Shown here: one piece after another, positions 28,501 to 35,800 of the stretch
How the letters are laid out: each line of letters begins with the position of its first letter
How positions within the stretch are numbered: position 1 is the first letter of the stretch
Assembly (NCBI GenBank): GCA_049299895.1
Contig: JBAQYF010000021.1
Location: 1 to 64,000 of the forward strand
Reading direction: 5' to 3'
Source: CAIYYO01 sp049299895
GTDB lineage: Archaea > Altiarchaeota > Altiarchaeia > IMC4 > QMZM01
Length of the DNA stretch: 64,000 bases
The notes under the pieces: generated by a model
Told to the model about the DNA's origin: nothing
Databases searched by the model: none
Seen by the model: the letters and a program-made list of their open reading frames with translations, nothing else
Position numbers and translations under genes: made by a program

Positions 28501-29716
28501 TTCGGAGAATGAAAAAGACTCCAGAGACGTTCTGGGCGAGTTGGGCGCATTCCTTTCATATTCCGGGAAATATCCGCAGATGCGGGATTCTGATCTGGCA
28601 GTCGCGGCAGCCCTGGCCCATGAGAAACTTAAGAAAGCGATTGATGAACGCGCTTCGGCCGTTCGCGTCCTAGAAGAAAGGGTAGAAGAGGAGAAAAAGG
28701 CAAGGGAAAGAGGGATTGCTTCGCGCCGGTTCCAGGAAGAGATGGATGTTCTCACGGTACGAAGCATTGCCAATACTCTGGATGCGCTCAACCCCGGCGC
28801 CCAGCCCGATTTCTTCAAGGAGGATATCGGAACCGGGGGCTTCGAATCATTCGTAACGCGGGAAGTTCTGCCCTTGTCTTATGAAGTACTAGGCATTCCC
28901 GGAATGGAGTGCAGGGTATCCTACGGCAAAGGATTCGGCAGGGCTTTTCACGACAAGGATTCGAAGGTAATTGAAGCGCACGTAGACGAGGCGGAGGAAT
29001 GCGATAAACATGCTGTCTTGCTGGGCAAAGTACTCTCGGAGGGAAGACAAGTCAAGAATCTTCCAATGCTTAGGAAGGCGGTGAGGATCGTGATAGCCCT
29101 GCACGAAGGCGCATCCCACGGGGTCATAAGAGCGGACTCGAACTCTAAGATGCCTCATACTGCCGGCCAGATAATCACGCAGGCCGACGAATACGCCGAA
29201 GGATTCGCATATCTTGCTACGATAAGCGTGATAAAGCGCCTACGTGATAAAGAAAAAGACCTGTCAAAACTTCCATATTACGACCTCTTGCTTTACGTTG
29301 CAAAGAACCTTGAACTGATGCTTCCATTGTATTCCGTCGGAGAGCAGGACGCAGAATACCGCAGGCAGACGGATCATATAATGGAACTCTCCATGAAATC
29401 CTCTCTGTCGAAGGCCTACCAGGAGATGTCGGCAAAAAACGTTTCCGATACGGGGATACTATCAGAGCATCTGCGTCCTCTTATGGACATTTCATCTACC
29501 CGGAAGCTGGTAAAAGAAATAACCGACGTAGCCGATCTGAGAGGGAACCACCCCAAAAGCCTCGTTGTGCGCCTCGCGGTTACTGCCGCGTATTCTCCTG
29601 ACGCGTACGTGCGGGAGATAGCAAACGGCATGCTCTTGAAGCTATGCCAGACGCACCTGAAACCTTCCGAGGTTGTCGAAAGCATCGATTCAATAACAAA
29701 AGTCCTGCCAGGATGA
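16544..29716 (+). CDS. Giant protein 1: membrane-anchored, helical repeats, TPR, two HExxxH modules
   Basis: An uninterrupted 4390-codon gene of unknown function. The N-terminus has a hydrophobic segment at about 8-28 (start MEIGMISKATSY) and a second at about 115-137, so the protein is probably membrane anchored. Residues 770-1570 are degenerate helical repeats. A HEISGH motif lies at residue 2316. A Ser/Pro/Lys linker covers about 2585-2640, and a Lys/Glu-rich helical part about 2660-3200. A module shared with giant 3 follows near 3330-3435, then TPR-like repeats at about 3485-3740 and a charged coiled coil near 4030-4065. The C-terminal metalloprotease-like domain (HEGASH at 4187, DEYAEGFA) is shared with giants 2 and 3. 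It stands alone behind its own promoter-like element, next to the pilus genes. The gene is real: such length without a stop cannot be chance. The enzyme role is inferred. Confidence 0.85.
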   Translation: MEIGMISKATSYILIVLVFGVLMGFVYDFSQQLSYDQDLHKTRNSQIKETLVDAMPQTPEDIRAPILPKDYPVEPEEGRGKETPYVALWNREFCEGILCEMIGGVYPDGDGKVRVWEVPVSILLWISCIVGGAGLYARLGIWGGRLVLMAKDVPLFVRALEWSTKAVNALSRIPEIAKALELSRGLGSAASKLYGRIPYIGKVATEVKPLVNPFINANIVSARTTTFNEINRGWNGQKPNSGWKVLFPFLGERTLGGFANGVKNYLINLALNYTGRGTLLSGFRTLAFDIRPVGAALKDYILGLTLKGVANGIINIPKNTFNLLKEIYVGFGGSTALPKGPLTLKSIYRGIMGPVKGTGFELYSVESRLVTVGGREVWQNKYLLGKDMREMLDIRGMITSSMHISQICGSAAIVPYAIDYYLKKGRMPTYLELVGEYGNAYRSSLMFGPMIKLLKPFDLILSRTPIANRFMLWDKAMEPIVERLPIGRWAQGQLKMDLEEGTYLSMLFGAPGKEAMAAKLFAGELKFITNGKIDLLSMKSWDNEISQNLGELFDGRRPGMQSFNTNVGLLGRVLDLISGKAVGSSTTGIINPEQQEFIGNILRDQERGYLFSGKGVDAGIKRIWDLRNKGVSRYDSELMSFKRANGFELEAIFSYFQKNYNMSANEVINSALKMEHSDFLKRLDTSAKYAGVTPQNLAQGIKIPQAPQNDLIKPVIQTPQVNKFQLWDENAGPMHYMNQVCSKANGGLTTVNAFIKEAGVDVAMPAFKMHGAALTEWFNAGIDVKYTAQVAKAGGADFVYKMTQGLGVQNIKAMSQYASADAVVSFVKLTSPEYANNIITKMNVRPDILAKNISSSSPEIMARAFRIDAQATTRMFNVLRVSGGEAAGTYLKYATPEIGISAFNSNPNGMVRMLKAFGPEYAGQATQILGVNISHPEIQTALAKMRADLGPTKAIEFLAEGKMTGVNFYRSNPAASEYVSFFGPKNAASLINVSGGLQNPQTVAVLNNFAKSIGAENAAKLVDLIGPGNALKLMVSPVSQNAAQYVNKFGVAEFGKIVSSTGIENTMQMLGTQYNADGTTLSNTLFARLSADVTTPRARAFLSSGGTVAFYNANPQAAVELIGNYGGVKAGRIAGLNPKNVSGINFFAKSVGQANAMKFLDSYGVENAVKMLSSDAAIQMSEIIGKYGLGNFIRFTSAVGGPDSAISILGTPQNNIAVQMKLSGVDAVIVKYAAVAPNSYAVSGLVNVPAENLTHIQIKGLFADAVAGNAESGKAFAVLVKAWNAKPMIVSEGCGSSAAGSSLLNQVRGTAEALSRARIPASMENTLAAKVLVLNGMADIDVRTVNGLNALSAAAKVDPDAFIGRMTAKDAAKILQSAAAEQVGQVLGSLSLGGLIQFKNAVGMDNALHAVSSIPDLSARLRTPDGFRAVVSAYGGKYPPELAVYESVPMNAAPQAPRQARAEPGVSTATVSINLPRFAQFVGVDNESSLASSLGEDTLAELLSHVSPEKAAAFVDALGVPDFVGFVSGVVAEGGMETISFALDTGDPVALVSYIRETGLPAAVSVYTGSQTAERAKNPPRMMVRTDGAVEPERIDGAAGYSSGSRVNYKKIGLTYSRIFLTEHYLGRLGMPLSDLTQEPRDRLKNLLKDLNANADVTFKSGLGINEVAETTWENEFPSVAFNEDAPLILNLFAAPEEADHIMRDHLKQRLEGKYDLIRGKEFEDATIANNCYLPLILNLLCYRLEGIDNKLAAAFSAYSQDELKRFATAFKKEGYPEYDLAKLNVMSEAFLAGKTDVFDALFDEYLSQVEGVKTVSRKRIKEAFNNFYSQLDAGLKNMGSNNAMEKTYEAVFSAVEADISLRKRWLGDIVKRNHTIEGALSDWGIGADQILKNLYEYDNMGRALFGADVKSLAELINVCGPEILFAYKKDRNEFKALFKHLGPLNYKTGTVMINEMLRLSQPGAASEGDIASFHAALLSVNSELASGKYSPTAYDSEEKIKNSVSELVTGGKVQEDVSGSIDESPGDTYNRLLKDLEDAQEVLNSMFAKPGTPSISYAGALSCLALIFEELGFAQETAAELADDNLEKYLTAYDYYQEAWTAYREASQKYGEAFSRKEAGVRELLSSHTEVTYHSVAIAENLSDLGGKIKELGGAVPRPLDEPLESVQSDDLASPSFDSFESHENVIESLIDESCWVSLAAEEKDLAFESMQNAKKSIRTNPKQSPGLFRFDPRVTQHPFEMGAFLAHNVVPVLSQLFGLSPADSAELTLIAKNAEFSEGVWRVLLDGQKYSHFSHMVPEDAKEARLMQGYAELHEISGHLVERFLSEKLNKDPAEGSVLSGLTAYTEALSMILPKVIAWNLSQNAKTEEEKEWYRALGMLYYTEDAWAAKEKIWTIKAEPKEYSQKYAVLLSEDIVPHACFLQEEHGMGSITEEYYAQILGFQELLRVHEYDLNSVADYLLGITPLVTPIRPADAKPLKSIQEIKSAGKTLENSWNLRGGVDYREDEANRRYSEPGQDVEIEFQRAIARLSATVLYETDETKKAAAQAQCSSLHTKINEMNPNDAIQYWDAVLDAVKIVKYLSPGVGDSDSGGFFSPSKPDKKSPGKKSQDKRQRKIPAGDAKPRTGTGENEVSIEDLFTVLLSGTDSDGEALASIAKWYAENDKNSFFGVSLEGDEKIINRIIKSIVQIKLKYSKDADPGKFKDLIREIGKQNKGVVQGILKSFDALLNKEIDKPITPLKSPVASEAKTNAADSEGIPNVFFESSGNKSVERMQKDAQLAAKAIFSRMSYSYNKKIKSLKRSGPIKGARYGTFVDGLKPERIGCMEFFDGVCYIYSVFASEKLKRFRKMNETLGEKITEIMVYGYAQEYLDKGGNPVVYIEDVELPENILFFSAAGNSSGWDEKNGFVDLGRLNLENASKLEKEFDMVYEDIFFPFSVGVYATERYAKKLKKKPNLNIHSRPGEIKGKKTIDSFKPSKPDFIRYLTEDMDFFGLLNNGNISLHRTESVTGKDTSALKIDACKETGPYSFDLAVRDKEYFMRLRKIDELKDILSVKRLAKKADDEFKKAIGGLETAENNGSEQARLYIKHIKEIQDDMRSILKMLETDYSLQNVLKYLYTLRNYATYLPPGSQLLKDLDTLRIKAAESDVEKNVDIFISKAYRIEDNEYYKAKHESTENPQDIRKTVESLKTGRTLRSLKEIDTRKTKEPFTAKKILAVSRMTSAKLVDDLIKDPGFYEELELFLSPNGRYPGLKDANLEDAAGQIIERMLLIPELIDALADDPRRYGKLKKLASSGDKNAKPGIASKLFERFELIRKAAEGIYPAACRLDGKYDSFSEYQILKNLGVVDIKIKDVDADAFMPANAAQAKKNIEEGIFSPGKEGSMPIVLTDSSVKGSRAYIVSGDSLVIPKICAGANKVTALVLETKNAEKARPVNSGKESIKELLPGPKADVLVPLAEELLVSREYAKALGCVDAVLFGSGRTGPENGPLHALSWKMRGEIFLELGAIEADNSARQENLNKALECFDQALKYASNKAAALNGTGDVYTLMGKNKKAIDFYEKALERDQECGAKWLTEENGKRLKIYGTNGSIWHNRSEALINVSSKKTRKKTGGISPLRKQALQCSKISDKINGAINPMSGVNISQIKGLQEAADDLRLAGQYDKAIERYTIVIDGITDNSPEEKDLRYKALLGRGTASIRKGIKEGKIDKVKDIQDFHMAYLHAGTLRQKARVGDILLSFTVLASVSGNGILAGELKESASEDSELSYSPDKKALDDVSLSVDERVELTKESLDAKERSEGRLAESVFLEREEITRWFYKEASYCYDGVFLSNRSEPGYAQALICRAAVSKELGLHGKVLDTLDVLFSDDRLFKDKSLFAWVLGVSIDESLYMFKEGMDKEATGFITTVLAACLDMIGPEEIIHYGYAPGISEILAILEEQGMESSDLVKEIKTRFRLDKGITALRIVQLAGLTEEQVNEFSENEKDSRDVLGELGAFLSYSGKYPQMRDSDLAVAAALAHEKLKKAIDERASAVRVLEERVEEEKKARERGIASRRFQEEMDVLTVRSIANTLDALNPGAQPDFFKEDIGTGGFESFVTREVLPLSYEVLGIPGMECRVSYGKGFGRAFHDKDSKVIEAHVDEAEECDKHAVLLGKVLSEGRQVKNLPMLRKAVRIVIALHEGASHGVIRADSNSKMPHTAGQIITQADEYAEGFAYLATISVIKRLRDKEKDLSKLPYYDLLLYVAKNLELMLPLYSVGEQDAEYRRQTDHIMELSMKSSLSKAYQEMSAKNVSDTGILSEHLRPLMDISSTRKLVKEITDVADLRGNHPKSLVVRLAVTAAYSPDAYVREIANGMLLKLCQTHLKPSEVVESIDSITKVLPG
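18850..21260 (+). repeat. Helical tandem repeats in giant protein 1
   Basis: About 800 residues of degenerate repeats with a period near 28-36 residues. The pattern is a Phe or Tyr, a Gly, then Ala-rich helices, for example SIGAENAAKLVDLIGPGNAL, SVGQANAMKFLDSYGVENAV and FVSFFGPKNAASLIN-like units. The style returns in giant protein 2 (40100-41900). They probably form an alpha-solenoid scaffold. No named repeat family was recognised. Confidence 0.7.
23240..23700 (+). other. Internal HExxxH module of giant protein 1
   Basis: Residues about 2233-2385 hold AELHEISGHLVERF with HEISGH starting at residue 2316, followed about 35 residues on by LTAYTEALSM, where a Glu could be a third ligand. The arrangement parallels the C-terminal module (HEGASH, then DEYAEGFA). 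HExxxH spacing is known from M49 dipeptidyl peptidase III, but no other M49 signature was seen. Confidence 0.5.
26520..26850 (+). other. Module shared by giant proteins 1 and 3
   Basis: Residues about 3326-3435 begin AACRLDGKYDS and contain LKNLGVVDIKI, an Ala/Lys helix, then RAYIVSGDSLVIPKI and VTALVLETK. The same series occurs in giant protein 3 at 50140-50520 (GACRVKGAQDW, LLNMGVVDVRE, MAYVISGNSYVMA, KATIVEIT). No known domain was recognised. Confidence 0.65.
27000..27760 (+). repeat. TPR-like repeats in giant protein 1
   Basis: Helix pairs with the TPR pattern occur at about residues 3485-3585 (ALECFDQALKYASNKAAALN, then KKAIDFYEKALERD) and again near 3650-3740 (QYDKAIERYTIVIDG, then LLGRGTASIRKG). 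They are likely protein-protein interaction surfaces. Confidence 0.75.
28800..29713 (+). other. C-terminal metalloprotease-like module of giant protein 1
   Basis: Residues about 4085-4390. Landmarks are GKGFGRAFHDKDS, LHEGASHGVIRADSNS with HEGASH at residue 4187, ADEYAEGFAYLA about 28 residues later, and a final helical part containing VRLAVTAAYS. The same series is present at the ends of giants 2 and 3. Here one residue is inserted between the two histidines, giving HExxxH in place of HExxH. Confidence 0.7.
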
Positions 29717-29815
29717 GCTTATTTGGGCGCATAAACATGTTTTAAGAGGTTTTACCGATATATATTAATGTTTAACTATATATATAAAATATTAAATATT
29801 ATTCTAAAATATGAC

Positions 29816-29826
29816 TTTAATATAAG
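29816..29826 (+). promoter_or_regulatory. TATA-like box of giant gene 2
   Basis: TTTAATATAAG is centred about 40 bases before the ATG at 29861. The 144-base gap after giant gene 1 is otherwise very AT-rich until a C-rich stretch just before the start. Confidence 0.35.
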
Positions 29827-29860
29827 AGAATAAATAGATTTTCATTCCCTCCCCCCGGAA

Positions 29861-32800
29861 ATGAAGCCTAATAGAAGAAAAAAGTTTTATCTAGCATTCA
29901 GAAGAGCGCTTAAAAGACGGAATAGGGCAGCATGCGCTCCGGAGAAAAACGCCGCAAGGGGACCTGGTTCTGTCATATCGATTACCCCGCAGGAAAAAAA
30001 CAGACTTTCCAAAACAATAAACAGTATCGAAAGAGTCCTGCCGGGCATAAACCGCCTGCAACTAGAGACTATAAAAACTAAGGTCCTGCGATCAAACGGG
30101 GGACTGGAAAGAACGGGGTCCGGGGGAGGGCAGTCTCTTGACGGCATGGACGCATTTCTGCTAAAAGAGATCGACGAAGCGTTTGCGTCCCTCCGGAAAA
30201 AGGCGGCTTCACAGGATGTGCCGGTCGCTCATGAACCGTTGCTCTACGGCCCGCACAGGAAAGCTTTCGGTCCGGTCACTTACGAGTATGAGGTGCGTAA
30301 GTCTTCCGGGAACTTGACGGTGAACAGGAAGAAGTCCTCAGTTACGTATGAGAGCCGGGCGGAAGAGATACTTGCGTCACTTGAAAATATTAACGGCGCG
30401 AATGTGTCATTCTACATAGAAGAAGCCCTCGATTATTCGAAACTGCTCGCCCGCATCGCAAAAAAAGAGAATAACTCGATCTACATTGGCTACTCTGAAA
30501 ATATCATGCGAAAAGCCCTCTCTGCTGCGGAAAAGGAGGGACTAGACCCCGGGAAGATCAGGCGCTTCTCGGACGAAGACTTTATTGCGCAGGCCAATTC
30601 ATCCCCCGGATATAGATATACCGCAGACGACGGAAAAGAATTCTTTTTGACTTATTCAAAGACTGAGGGCTCTATAACGGTTGAAATAAGCGACCCTTTA
30701 AGAAAGAACAACAAAGAAGTTGCATATTTGACGGCGAAGATGCCTAAAAGCGGTGAGGATCCATCCATAACAAGTTTCTTTTATTATAATTCTCTTGAAC
30801 GTGAATACAGCTCGCATGACGGCGGACTATACGAAGGGATAGGAACGACCCTTTTATATTGTACGAAACTGCTTTTACAGGAGACTGGATACTCATCAAT
30901 GTCCGTCAAAAATCCGCTTACACAAGCCATAAAATTTTATAAGGATACGGGAGCCCGGCTGAATGCCGAAGGAAAATACGCCTACGACTTCGACACCCCT
31001 GATCCAGGATACCAGATACCCAAGCCCGACATAAGGAACAAGGCCTACGGATCCCGGGGGCAGGGATCATTCAGCGTCCTTCCAAATGCCTTGGATAACA
31101 TAAAACAGCACATCTCCTCTCTCGCAGGAAAAGAAATATCTTCTACGGATGTTGCAAGGATCGTGCAGATCATTTGTGCGTCCGGCATAAGATACGAGAA
31201 CGATGGCGTTTCGCCCGAAGAGATCGGCAAACCATACGACTCCGAAGGAAATCAAACGATAACGCTGGAAAACGTCGCAGAGAAGCTGAACATAACGCCC
31301 TCCCTTATACGGTCGTTTATGGGCTTAGGCCAGCAGGCCTTTGACGTTAATAAATTCCTTTCGGTAGGCGCATCAGGAGAAGGGTATCGATTCGCCGCAA
31401 GCGACGGACACGTTTTCCAATTAAGGTATTACGTAGACCAAAAGGAAAAATCGTTCAAGGTCTCGATACATGATCCCTCCCTTGAGGAAACAAAAGGCTA
31501 TGCCGAGATCGCTCACCTGACGTGCTCTCTCAGGGGAGACATGAATGAGCCGTACATATCCGACTTCGAATATTCGGATCAGGAAACACGCGCTGGGTAC
31601 AGCACGTTCATGGGCGGAAAATACCGGGGGATCGGAACGACACTAGTGAACATGATGAAACTCGTACTCCTGGATAAAGGATACGAGAAAATGCACCTGT
31701 GGAGGACCCTTTCAAGGGCCGAGCCGTTCTATGAAAAGACCGGGATAGCAAAGAAAGACGGGGAAAAATACTTTGATCTGAAAAGCAGGGATCCAAAAGA
31801 ACAGATCCCGGATGCGGGAATAGAAAACATGCCCCTTGAACAGAAAATCCTCGACGGCATACTCCAGGCGAATCCGTACTGGGGCGGAGAATATTCTCTT
31901 CCTCAAGCCCATACGCTCGTCAACGAGCTGTCCCGTATAGACGAGACTCTGGCCTTATCCGAAAAAGAATTGGCTGACCGGGCGCAGGCTCATGGAATTG
32001 CCGTCCCATCCAATGCGAGCCTTGGCTGGAAAAAGAGCGTCTATCTCTCTCGGCTTGCCGGCCTGTTGTTGTCAATAGGCGTGAAGGAATCGGATATGCA
32101 AACCCTTTACAATCAACTGAACGCCGAGCAGGTTCCCTCGGAGCGCATTCGGATCACTTCGATGATATTAACCCTTGCCCAGTTAAGCCTAATGAATGGA
32201 ACGACGACAAGTCCCGAATCCAACAAGACATACGACTCATTTATGGAGCAGATCCGAAAGCAGGCCGTTTCCGGGAAAGCAGAAGATTCGGCTTATGCAT
32301 TTTCAGTCCTGGCTTCTGCGGTTTCTCAGATGCAGCTAATGCACTTTGCTCCGGGGGTTGAAAGAATAAGCGCGGACATATGCGGGCTTGCAAAGCGGAT
32401 CGAAAAGAAAGAGGGCATGGAAGCTTACAGGGAAGCTACTAGGGCGATAGCGCGTTACGCAGCGCAGATATTCAACATCGCCGAAAACGATCCAATCCTC
32501 AGGCGCCTTGGGAATCCTCTGGCTGAAGCCCTTGAGAATATCAACTTGTCTGGAGAAAAATTCTGGCAGACCCTCTCCGATGCAGATAGAAAAAAACTTA
32601 AGGAAAGCCAAATAAGCGATCCAGGCAGAAGCTCCGACGTGCATGCCTACATAAAATCCTACCTAGGCGGGATGAAGGGGAAGGCCGTCATCGTCGATAT
32701 GGGCATTGCCGGAGGGATCGCGCGTGAGGAGCCGAGTCATGTCGCCCGGGCAACAAGGGAACTACAGGAACTCATCGGAGAAAAAGGGCGCGTGATAGGC

Positions 32801-35800
32801 GTAGACAAGACCTTGGCCGGGGCAAGGGCAGGCGTCCAGGTAGAGATGGAAGGCTACAAGTTCGATCCGGCATTCCTGCCTCAGGAAGGCCTCCTGGATT
32901 ACGTCCAGGCAGATATGACGAAACGCCTGCCTCTGAAATCCGAACGTGCGGACGTAGTGAGCCTCGGGGACGTGCTGGAGCATACGTATTCTGCCGATAG
33001 ATATACAAATTGCATGGTCGTCCTGGAAGCTATGAGAATATTAAAAGAAGGCGGCATCCTTTTAACGGCTAAGTCATACTTGGACCGACGAGTATGCGAG
33101 GCCTATAAAAAAACCGGCGGCTCGCTGCTCCATATAGGATACGTAAACAAAGAAGGATTGCTTATCGAAAAATCGGACTACCGGACGGAATTAACATACG
33201 ATCTATTCATATGGGAAGGATCACCCGGCACAAAAGGATTGATATCTCCGGAAATTATCTTAAAAAAACTGTGCAGCGCATTCTTTAAAAAAAATCCCGG
33301 GGCCGGAAAAGAGCTTGAAGCGATACGTGAAAAAGATTCCGAACTATGCCGGAAAATAACCGAAAACATTTCTCCCCGAAAGAAAACAGAGTCTTTTGCA
33401 TCATATCATACCCGGACAGTCAAATATCTGACTGGAATAGGCCTTGGCAGCCCGGGCATTGCGCAAACCGCGTGGAAGGAAATATCGCAAGAGAATATTG
33501 TGAAACCCCTGGGATTAGCCTCTGAAGAACTTGTTGCAGCATCGCGAGTGATCAGAAAAAAACCCTATCTTTCATCCCCTCAATATATTGCCTTCATGGC
33601 ATACCTGATCAAAAGGGGAACCGACCCGGCAGGAATAGACCTGGAAAGATTCAAAGACCGGGTAGACCTGCTGCTGGAAAGAAGCGACGTTCTTGAACTC
33701 ATCCAAAGCAGGCCCGAGGTTCTGACGGGAGAAGACCTGATGCTAGAGCAGGCGCTGGAAAGCAATACGCAATTGCCGCGGGGATACGCCGAACTGAACA
33801 TAGAGAACGAGGACGGGGGCGGAAGGGTGAATGTGTCTTACGTTTTCCCGGCTGCATCAGAGCTAATGTCCCTGACCGGGATTGATGCTCCGACTCTGGA
33901 GACTGAAATATCCCAGTTCTTCGCAGCCAAAGGCGTTAAAACGGATTCTCCCGTTCTGCTTAAAGCTAATCGGATGGTGTCCTGGTTTAAGGCGAAAGAC
34001 GTTGCAGGGGTACATAGAAAGGGTTTTTCCTATGCAAAAGGCGGAGAATCATTTTTCTCAATGGGTCTTCTGGGGGACGGCGTATGCGGAGAAGCTAAAT
34101 GTCCCGGGTTTTCCGCCTTGGGCGTTTTATTCGGGCGGGCCATCGGCTTGGATGTATGCTTCTATACTTCTTACAACCACGTTTACGTCCTGCTTGAATC
34201 AGACGGTAGGAACGACGTACTGGATTTAGTCAACGGCGTGCGAATCAGTACCGAAAAGGCGGACTTGCTGGGAAGAAAATATTCCGGGTTATCCAAGGTT
34301 GATGACGCACTGATGCTATATGCTTTCCGGATAGGCGGCTGCGTACAGGAAGAGAAGTATGCTGAGACACTTGAATTGATAAGGAGCGTTCCTGGCAAAT
34401 ATTTGGCTTCTTCCAGGGAAAATCTTTTCCTGCACTACACCCTCGGCAATGTTTATCTTTCCTTGGCAAGGAACGTTCTTGCTTTGGGGGAAAAACAGAA
34501 AGCTGCTGAGTATCTTGAGAAGAGTCGTACGTTCTACTCAAACATAACAGGCCTCAGAAGAAATGCATCAAGCGTCTGGGAAAAAGAAGGAGACGTGCTG
34601 TCGATGCTCGGAAAGCATGATGAAGCATTGGATTGCTACCGGAATGCAAAGATCAGAAGCGACTCGGCGAAAGTCCTGACGGAGCGCGGAAGAGAGATGC
34701 TTGCGGCAGGGAGAAAGCCTGACGCGAAAAGAATGTTCGAAAGAGCCTTGAGAGAGGAAAAAGAATATGGGCCCGCAGTAAAAGAGCTGGCGCAAATAGA
34801 CGGAGAAAAAATCTCAGGATTATCCAATCAAAAAGATCGAATAACCGGCACTCAGGCGGCCGGGCAAACGAGCTTCGCCCAGTTGATTGAACGGTTGGAG
34901 AGTATCGAGATGCCGTCGTTCCGGGATGAAGAGGAGATGGTCGTTTTCCAGTTAAGCGCCCTGCGTGAAATGGTCAAGGAATGCAGCCAGGAAGAATTGC
35001 TGAAAATCCTAAACTCGATCGATCTATATTCTACGGATTTGAATTACGGATCCTATTCCCGCCAGGTGGGTCAGCTTATAGGGATTGCCGCAGACAAGGA
35101 TCCCGGCCGGGTCGTTTCTTCCGATGATCTAAAAGACATGCTTTCTACCGGATACATCGTGGATTACCTTGGAGAAGGCCTTGAAAAGGGGAAGATATAT
35201 TTTGCCTCAGACGTCGGGTCTTCTCCCGGCTCATTGATGAAGGGCGGGGCGATCCATATAAAAGGCGATGCAGGGGAATATGTCGGCGTAAACATGCATG
35301 ATGGGCGCATCCTTGTCGAGGGGAATACGGGCGCAGGCTCCGGCTGGGACATGGAGGGCGGCATTCTCATAATACGCGGGTTCCCTGGAAAAGACGTAGG
35401 AGACAACATGGCCGGGGGCATACTTGTCGTGGATGGAGACATCGGCCACGGATTTGGAAAGATGCGGGGCGGGCTTGCCTTTGTCAGAGGCGATGCGACC
35501 GGGCAAGACATAGCGCACGAACTTTCAGGGGGATACCTGAAGATCCTGGGTAATGCAAACGACATTGCATGGAGGATTACGGGCGGCATCGTGGAAGTTT
35601 TGGGCAACGCTGCGAGCATAGGACATCACGGGATGAGCGCAGGCGTCATACGTATTTACGGAGACGTTACCGGAATGACGGGCCAGGTCCTGCTGGGCGG
35701 ATTGATCGAAATAATGGGCAGCGTATCCGGCGAGATCATGCTGCAAAAAGGCGGAACAATCGTAGTCCACAAAGACATCGATAAAATCACGGACATGATC

